Assembly (NCBI RefSeq): GCF_020906515.1
Contig: NC_085855.1
Span: forward strand, 2,356,001-2,420,000
Reading direction: 5' to 3'
Source of the DNA: Vanrija pseudolonga
Taxonomy: Eukaryota > Basidiomycota > Tremellomycetes > Trichosporonales > Trichosporonaceae
Length of the DNA stretch: 64,000 nt
Part shown: piece by piece, positions 58,297 through 64,000 of the stretch
How the letters are laid out: each line of letters starts with the position of its first letter
Position numbering within the stretch: the first letter of the stretch is position 1
Notes under the pieces: model-generated
Databases searched by the model: none
The model's input: the letters and a program-made list of their open reading frames with translations, nothing else
What the model was told of the DNA's origin: nothing
Position numbers and translations under genes: made by a program

Positions 58297-60182
58297 ATGA
58301 GTGTGGAGATCAACAAGGACGAGCAGGTTACCGGTCTGCGTGCAGGTGGGAGGCAACGATGGGGCAGCAGCTCACCACAGGCCTCACAAACTATGGTGAC
58401 AATGACTTTGCCCTGTTCCTCCGCAAGGCGTTCATCAAGGGAGCTGGTTACAGCGACGACGCGCTCGACCGCAAGATCATTGGTATTGTGGACACGGGAG
58501 TGGGTTGGCCGCCCAGACGCTGCCCAGATACCGCTGACCCCCCTAGTCGGGCTACAACCCTTGCCATGCCAACGTGCCGCAGCTCATCGATGCTGTCAAG
58601 CGCGGCGTCATGCTGCAGGGTGCCCTGCCCGTACCCTTCCCGACCATCTCACTGCACGAGTCATTCGCGTACCCGACCTCCATGTTTCTCCGCAACCTCA
58701 TGTCGATGGACACGGAGGAGATGATACGCGCGGCGCCGATGGACGCTGTCGTCCTTATCGGGGGATGCGACAAGACAGTCCCCGCGCAGCTCATGGGCGC
58801 GATCAGCGCAAACATTCCCGCCATCCAGCTCGTTGTCGGCCCGATGGTGACTGGATCACACCGTGGCGTGCGCGTCGGCGCGTGCACCGACTGCCGCGGG
58901 TACTGGGCCAAGTATCGCGCTGGCGAGATCGATATTGAGGAGATTGCCCAGGTTGGCAACGAGCTGGTGCCGAGCGCCGGGACATGCGGCGTAATGGGCA
59001 CGGCGTCGACCATGGCCATTATATCAGAGGCGCTGGGTATTGCGCCTTTGGGAAGCGCCTGTCCGCCTGCCAACGGCGGGCAGCGTTTGCGTGTCGCCGA
59101 GTTGACCGGCAAGCTGGCAACTGTGGACAAGCTGAAGACGCCGCGCGAGGTGCTGACTCGCAAGAGGTGAGCGCCGTTCTCGAGCCTAGCTGACGTGTAG
59201 CTTTGAAAACGCCATCACTGTACTCCAGGCGATCGGGGGTAGCACAAACGCGGTGGTTCACCTCCTCGCCATTGCGGGGCGCGTGGAGGGGCTGAATCTG
59301 ACACTGGACGGTTGGTTGCTGGGCGATGCTGAGCTGACCCCAGACTTTGACCGCATCGGCCGCAATGTCCCTCTACTAGTTGACCTCAAGCCAAGCGGTA
59401 ACAACTACATGGAGGACTTTTACAAGGCCGGCGGCGTCCCGACCTTGCTTCGCGAGCTGGGCGACCTGCTCCATCTCGACGCGATGACAATAACCGGCCG
59501 CCCACTCGGCGTCGAGCTTGACGCGTACCCCGCCTCCTTCCCACAAGACATTGTCCGTCATCGCTCCAACCCGCTCGCGGCGTCTGCTTCACTCGTGGTC
59601 CTGCGCGGCAACCTGGCTCCGCTCGGTGCAGTGTTGAAACAGAGTGCCATGTCGCCTGCGCTGAAGAAGCATCGAGGCCGGGCCGTCGTCTTCAAGGACG
59701 CCGATGACCTCATGGCTCGTGTCGACGACCCCGACCTCGACGTCGCGCCCGACTCGGTCCTCGTGCTCCAGAACATTGGGCCAGTCGGACACCCGGGCAT
59801 GCCCGAGGCCGGGTACATACCCATCCCGAAGAAGATTGCCCGCACGGGTGTCAAGGACATGGTGAGGATTTCCGATGGCAGGATGAGCGGGACGGCTAGT
59901 GGTGCGGTTGTTCTGCACGTGGCCCCCGAGGCGGCGGTCGGCGGCCCGCTGGCGGTCGTGCAGAACGGCGATTGGATTGAGCTCGACGTCGACGCCCGCC
60001 GCATTGAGCTTGTCTTGCCTGAAGGCGAGCTCGAGGCGAGGCTGGAACAGTGGAAGGAGGACAAGGCCAAGGGCAAGGGCAAGAAGCGCCCGAGCCGCGG
60101 CTACGCGCAGCTGTATCACGACAAGGTGGTTCAAGCGGACCAAGGGGCCGACTTTGACTTTCTCCGCGCCGACGGCGCATAG
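58297..60182 (+). CDS. IlvD/Edd-family dehydratase (dihydroxy-acid or sugar-acid dehydratase)
   Basis: Preferred model: five exons (58297-58326, 58368-58499, 58547-59166, 59201-59310, 59344-60182), 576 residues. LTTGLTNYGDNDFALFLRKA opens the domain. Iron-sulfur ligands sit in GYNPCHANVP (Cys near 59), IGGCDKTVPAQLM (near 128) and GTCGVMGTASTM (near 200). Later landmarks are QAIGGSTNAVVHLLAIAGR, DLKPSGNNYMEDFYKAGG, GPVGHPGMPE and SDGRMSGTASGAVV. The family dehydrates 2,3-dihydroxy acids (Ilv3) or sugar acids such as L-arabonate, xylonate and gluconate. Proximity to a regulator argues for a catabolic sugar-acid role over housekeeping Ilv3, and no mitochondrial presequence is seen. The first intron has a weak GTTACC donor; a start at 58359 without it is possible. 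The 33-nt intron at 59311-59343 is in frame if retained. Confidence 0.85.
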
Positions 60183-60209
60183 TGTCGTGTCTATGCATAT
60201 TGTATGAGT

Positions 60210-61845
60210 CTAAACTGATGGGAAGGGGGATTCTGGTTCGAACCTCCACGCCCGGATTGCAAAGTAAGGCCGCTTCTTGAGATCCGTGTCCCATGCGTCC
60301 TGCCACTTGATCATGAGGGGGTTGGTTTCGCTGGCGGTGATGTACGCGTCCTTGCGCAGCCCGCGGAGCGGAACAGTCTGATAGATACCGCGGTTGTCTA
60401 GGGTGGCACGGGCGGAAAGGGGGAGGGGGCGATAGTCGTTCTGGTTTGGCGTGGGCAGTAAGATGAGTGGGAGGGGTGTAGTAAGGCCGCTGGCAGATGG
60501 GAGGTCGCGTGTGTCGATGCACATTGTGGCGTGTGGTGTGATGATCAGCACGCGGGGTCCATGGTTGTGTACTGCCACACTGCAAACGTCGTCACAACCA
60601 AGCTTGAGGAGAATGCTGTGGCGCGCGACAAGGGCGGCTGCCTCGTCATCCGGAAGGGATGTAGCGGAGCGGAACACTCGTGCGTAATCACAGATGAGGA
60701 CGATGTCGCCTTGAGCTCCTCGGATGAGGAGGATGCCCCCATCCATCAGTGATACCTCGGCAATACCCCCTAATCGTGGGCGGGATGGGTGCGCGAACAC
60801 CGCTTCGTCGGGGCGCATGGCCCGCGACGGGACCGCTGCACGCGTCGGGGCGCCGCGGTCCCCTGTCCCGGCCGGTCTCATATCGAGATCGTACACCGCA
60901 CCGATCGGCGCTGGGGCAGTGAAGAAAACGGAAGTGAGGTACAGCCGGCTGGTACGGTCGAAGACGGCCAGAGATGCGCCATAGAGGAAGAGAAAGTCGG
61001 TGTCGGGGCACATGCGCTGGGAACGTTAGTTGGCGCGTGGAGCTCGACTTACAGCATATGGCATGTCGTACGGGAGCTCAAGCTCCATCTTGCGTGAAAC
61101 GTGTGGGGTGCTCTGGAACGCGCGGAACTGCCTCTCACGGTTGGGACCCACGACATAGCGGAAGGTGGCGTATTCGCCTCCACTGACAACGTGAGCGTCG
61201 TTGGTAGCCTCTGTGCGCGGGTCGAAACAGACATCGAATGTCCTGAGCAGTTGCCGGGTGGTACCATGGTTCCTCTGGCCCCCCAGACTGCCCATTGTGA
61301 CGTGTATCTCCTCGCCACGTAGAAAGGCAACGCCGGCTCCGCGTACCTCCTGCGCATCGAGCGTGTCTGGCGGAATGTCGAAGGGTGTCGTTGTGAGGCC
61401 CCGGGTGTCGAGCGCAAAGGTGTTAAAGCCAGCAGGCCCAGCCCCGCCAGCCACGTACATGATTGAGCTGTGGTATACGTCGTGAAAGCTCGGTGAGAGG
61501 TAATCGACGCAGTGAGACGGCGCGGTGACCCAGCTTTCCCGCGCGCGGCAGGCTGCCCAGCGCTCATCGCTCACGCATTGAGTGATTGCTGGTGTCAGCG
61601 GTGCCATGGGGGGACTTACCAAGCCTACGCCAATAAACTACCTCTCCAGAACGCTCAAGGTCGATATAATACTCCTTTCGGTCCTCTGCTAGTGACGAGC
61701 CCAAAGCGACGCGCTTCCACCCAGGCCGTTGGGACGCCCGCCACGCGTGGCTCACGTTGGACGCCACGAAGCGCGTCTGGACGTCCAAGCACGCCCACAC
61801 CTGCCCAAGCACATACTCGTCGAAGACGGAGAGCGGATCGGGCAT
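60210..61845 (-). CDS. F-box-type protein (paralogue 2)
   Basis: Three exons (61620-61845, 61053-61588, 60210-61016) encode 522 residues. The N-terminus (VFDEYVLGQVWACLDVQTRF, then VSHAWRASQ) resembles a degenerate F-box of about 45 residues, weaker than that of the gene at 4-6 kb. The body is beta-rich with repeated aromatic strands. Near the C-terminus GIYQTVPLRGLRKDAY matches the other gene's IYQTVPLNGVQEAEY, and both genes have two introns, the last near the start of the C-terminal third. I infer a lineage-specific family with an F-box and a shared beta-rich ligand domain. Its stop is 28 bp from that of the convergent dehydratase. Confidence 0.68.
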
Positions 61846-63096
61846 GGTCGTGAAGAAGAAGAGTGCAACAGCACGAGGCCCAGATGCATAGGCACAGTCA
61901 TGTGTCGGCGTCCTGCTGCGTCGTCGGCCCGACTCGTGAAGTCGTCCCAGGTTGGTGGCCATAGTGCGGGTCTTGATCCGTTGCCACTCGTCCCGTCCGG
62001 GGCCCCGCCGGTCTCCGGCCCGCCACTTGGTCGAGAGGGGCAACCTTTGTACGACGACAACGGCGGTTGCTGCGGCTCTAGTGAGAGGTTGCTGTATTGG
62101 GAGGGACGGGAATGGGTTCGGATACAGTTTCAGGATGTGCTGTGCTGTGCGACGGAGGAATGGGTCTGGTGCGGCCGCCGGCATGTCTCGGAGAGATATG
62201 TGGGTGTGGTAACTGCAGTCGGCAGCCCCAGCGCTCGCCGGCGCCGATGCTTGTCATGCACATGGTCCAGTGTGCAGCATTTTCAATCACATTCTCAACA
62301 CGAGCACAACTCATAATACACGTCAATCCTTGTTGGAATCGCACTCCCCGCACACTGCGGAGAGGGATGCCCGCTGACATGCCGACGCCAAGTCCTCTTC
62401 CGTCATTGTCGCCTCAACCGAAACGAGTTCCGACTGACAGCAGCTCACTCTCACCACCGCATCCCTACGGTGGCACACGCTCATCCAGACGAGGAAGCCG
62501 TCAATGGTTCCCGGGGCTGAGCCACTGGGAGGCGCGCGGTACAACGGTCGCGATGTTAAGTGTGGTACGCTCCGCGCCCCCTGCCGTTGGATGCTGATAA
62601 CAGGCGGACCGCACAGTGCTGTTCGACACGGTTCATCAGCCGCGCCTACCCCACAGGTCAGTACCGCAAAAGCTTCTAAGCGCGCAGAGATCGCTGGTGA
62701 GGGACCCAGCCCGCTTCCGCGCGCTCGTAGTCCCTACACCAACGTGCCTTCTGGCCAAGTGACAGGTGGAGCGCTTTGTGCTCACAAACTCGGGGCTGCA
62801 CGTTCTCGCCTATCCTCTCTCTCTCACGTTGACTGGGCGGTACGGCTGAGGGGGTGCGTAGCCTTGAGGCTATCAATCGTGGGGACAAGACGTATAGTCT
62901 GCGGAAGGTGTCGTTCCAGTGCCAATTATGGTTGAGAGATGCCAAGAAGTGTGACGTAAAGATCACAACAAGTCACGAGGTTGACGCGGGCATGATGAAA
63001 CGAGCAATGGCCGCCTTGGCACACAGGTGCTTCACATTCAAGTAAGTAGACTGGAGCGATGCATCGCCCCCATCGCTCTCTCCCTCGCTCGTCGAG
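61846..63096. other. Intergenic, 1.25 kb
   Basis: Divergent region between the F-box-type gene and the ORF at the window end. It has ORFs on both strands without motifs. A 13-codon upstream ORF starts at 63059 and ends overlapping the downstream start codon (ATGA). Confidence 0.5.
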
Positions 63097-64000
63097 ATGA
63101 GCTCCAACGCCCGCCAGACCGACGTCGATGGCGGCGTGCGCCGAGCCGCCCTCTTCGCGGCGTACGAGAACCGACAGCGTGTTGAGCCGGCACCAGTCAA
63201 ACCGGTAGCAGTGTCGACGATCTCAACCTCTACAGGTCCACAGGCGTCGACGACGCAAGCTCCGGCAGCACCGCGCCCTGTAGCAGCTCTACCCACGCGG
63301 TCCGCACCGCCGGTACCCGCCTTTGTACCCCCCGCCGCTGCGCCGACACTAGCCGCCACGACTCCTGCCGCACCGATGCCCGCAGCGCCGATTCAAGCCG
63401 GCCCCAGCCTCGTGCTCAACATTGGAGGGCCCGGGGGTGCCGAAGCAGCGGGCACAGCCCTCGCGGCGCACATCCTCCGCTCGATAGGCGCCGACTTTGC
63501 CATCCCCGGCTTGTTGGCGGGGGTGTCTGCGGCGTCGGTAGAGGCGAACGCAGGCTCGGAGACGAAGGCGAGACCCGGTTCGATGCCGGCGGATGGGCCT
63601 CCTCCTGCAGTCTCGCCGCCCCCAGCGGCTGCAACCCGAGCTACCGGTGCCGCCGCTGGAATCGGGACTGCCCCGTCAGTGGCACCACCCACGCCGGTTC
63701 CAGCTCCCGTCCCAGCCCCAGCACCTCTCGTCCCCGCACGGCCGACTTCCATGGCTCAGGCCACGCCAGTTCCAGTACCGCAAGGCGTACCGCCAGTCGC
63801 CGCGACGACTTCAGCATCGACTCCATTCTCTTCGGCGCCCGCACGTCCCGCATCGCAGGCAACGGTATCGCAGGCAGCCCCACCGAGCAAGCCATCTGCC
63901 GCACCGGTGGTCCCCGCGCGGCCGAGGTCGATCGCGGCGGAACCTCCGGCGGCGATGGTGTCTCGAGCCCCGCTACCCGGCCTTCCAACCTCGGCCTCGA
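63097..64000 (+). CDS. Pro/Ala-rich protein, partial (cut by window end)
   Basis: An open frame from ATG 63097 runs 301 codons to the window edge without a stop. The first 35 residues are charged (VRRAALFAAYENRQRVEPAP); the rest is Pro, Ala, Val, Thr and Ser with one more ordered patch (PSLVLNIGGPGGAEAAGTAL, then AAHILRSIGADFAIPGLLAG). Such Pro/Ala-rich disorder occurs in nuclear, cytoskeletal and endocytic adaptors; no domain is recognisable yet. Antisense ORFs in the same stretch are shadows of this composition. A 13-codon upstream ORF (63059-63100) ends by overlapping this start, a possible translational control. The codon pattern supports coding, but the gene is incomplete. Confidence 0.55.
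   Translation, partial: MSSNARQTDVDGGVRRAALFAAYENRQRVEPAPVKPVAVSTISTSTGPQASTTQAPAAPRPVAALPTRSAPPVPAFVPPAAAPTLAATTPAAPMPAAPIQAGPSLVLNIGGPGGAEAAGTALAAHILRSIGADFAIPGLLAGVSAASVEANAGSETKARPGSMPADGPPPAVSPPPAAATRATGAAAGIGTAPSVAPPTPVPAPVPAPAPLVPARPTSMAQATPVPVPQGVPPVAATTSASTPFSSAPARPASQATVSQAAPPSKPSAAPVVPARPRSIAAEPPAAMVSRAPLPGLPTSAS

Noticed and set aside
60227-60245. GGTTCGAACC, tRNA-like T-loop sequence
   Set aside because: It lies inside the conserved C-terminal coding exon of the F-box-type gene and has no tRNA fold around it.

Overview
The window is nuclear DNA of a GC-rich, intron-rich basidiomycete yeast or related fungus. A tremellomycete of the Trichosporon/Cutaneotrichosporon type is my best guess, by inference from gene style and not from a marker gene. 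The signs are short introns (mostly 33-60 nt) with GTRNGT-like donors, a CTNAC/CTGAC branch site close to the acceptor and NAG ends, together with fungal families: Zn2Cys6 regulators, Dal5-type permeases, PalI/Rim9, an Atg22-like permease, GPR1/FUN34/YaaH, S28 peptidase. I support 25 protein genes. For every spliced gene whose junctions I worked out, the exon lengths sum to a whole number of codons. I saw no convincing rRNA, tRNA, CRISPR, transposase, reverse transcriptase or virus-derived gene.

Layout. 1-4.1 kb: a secreted 24-cysteine protein and open intergenic DNA. 4.1-6.1 kb: an F-box-type protein. 6.7-8.8 kb: a tandem trio of small paralogues sharing an invariant H-x2-H-x11-C-x2-C core, the best candidate here for an undescribed family. 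8.8-15.8 kb: an MFS transporter, a PalI/Rim9-like pH-sensing membrane protein and an Atg22-like permease. 16.1-21.5 kb: a single-chain biotin carboxylase/BCCP/carboxyltransferase and an acetate-type transporter on the same strand. 23.9-26.3 kb: an amino-acid/choline permease whose frame needs a 4-nt and a 9-nt microexon. 29.0-30.0 kb: a secreted double-psi beta-barrel protein with a mucin-like tail.

31.8-50 kb looks like a nitrogen/peptide scavenging neighbourhood: two Dal5-type permeases, an M20 amidohydrolase (divergent from one permease, with GATA-type sites between), a Zn2Cys6 regulator, a secreted S28 peptidase with a long glycine-rich tail, a peroxisomal (-SKL) flavin amine oxidase, an AAAP amino-acid transporter and a second Zn2Cys6 regulator divergent from it. 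51.6-60.2 kb holds two more Zn2Cys6 regulators, the second divergent from an IlvD/Edd-type dehydratase with a CGG-N6-CCG palindrome between them. 60.2-61.8 kb is a second F-box-type gene sharing a C-terminal motif with the first. The window ends inside a Pro/Ala-rich ORF.

A plausible joint reading is uptake and breakdown of peptides, N-acyl or N-methyl amino acids, acetate and sugar acids under local regulators. The family calls are firm where motifs are cited; the joint pathway is inference.
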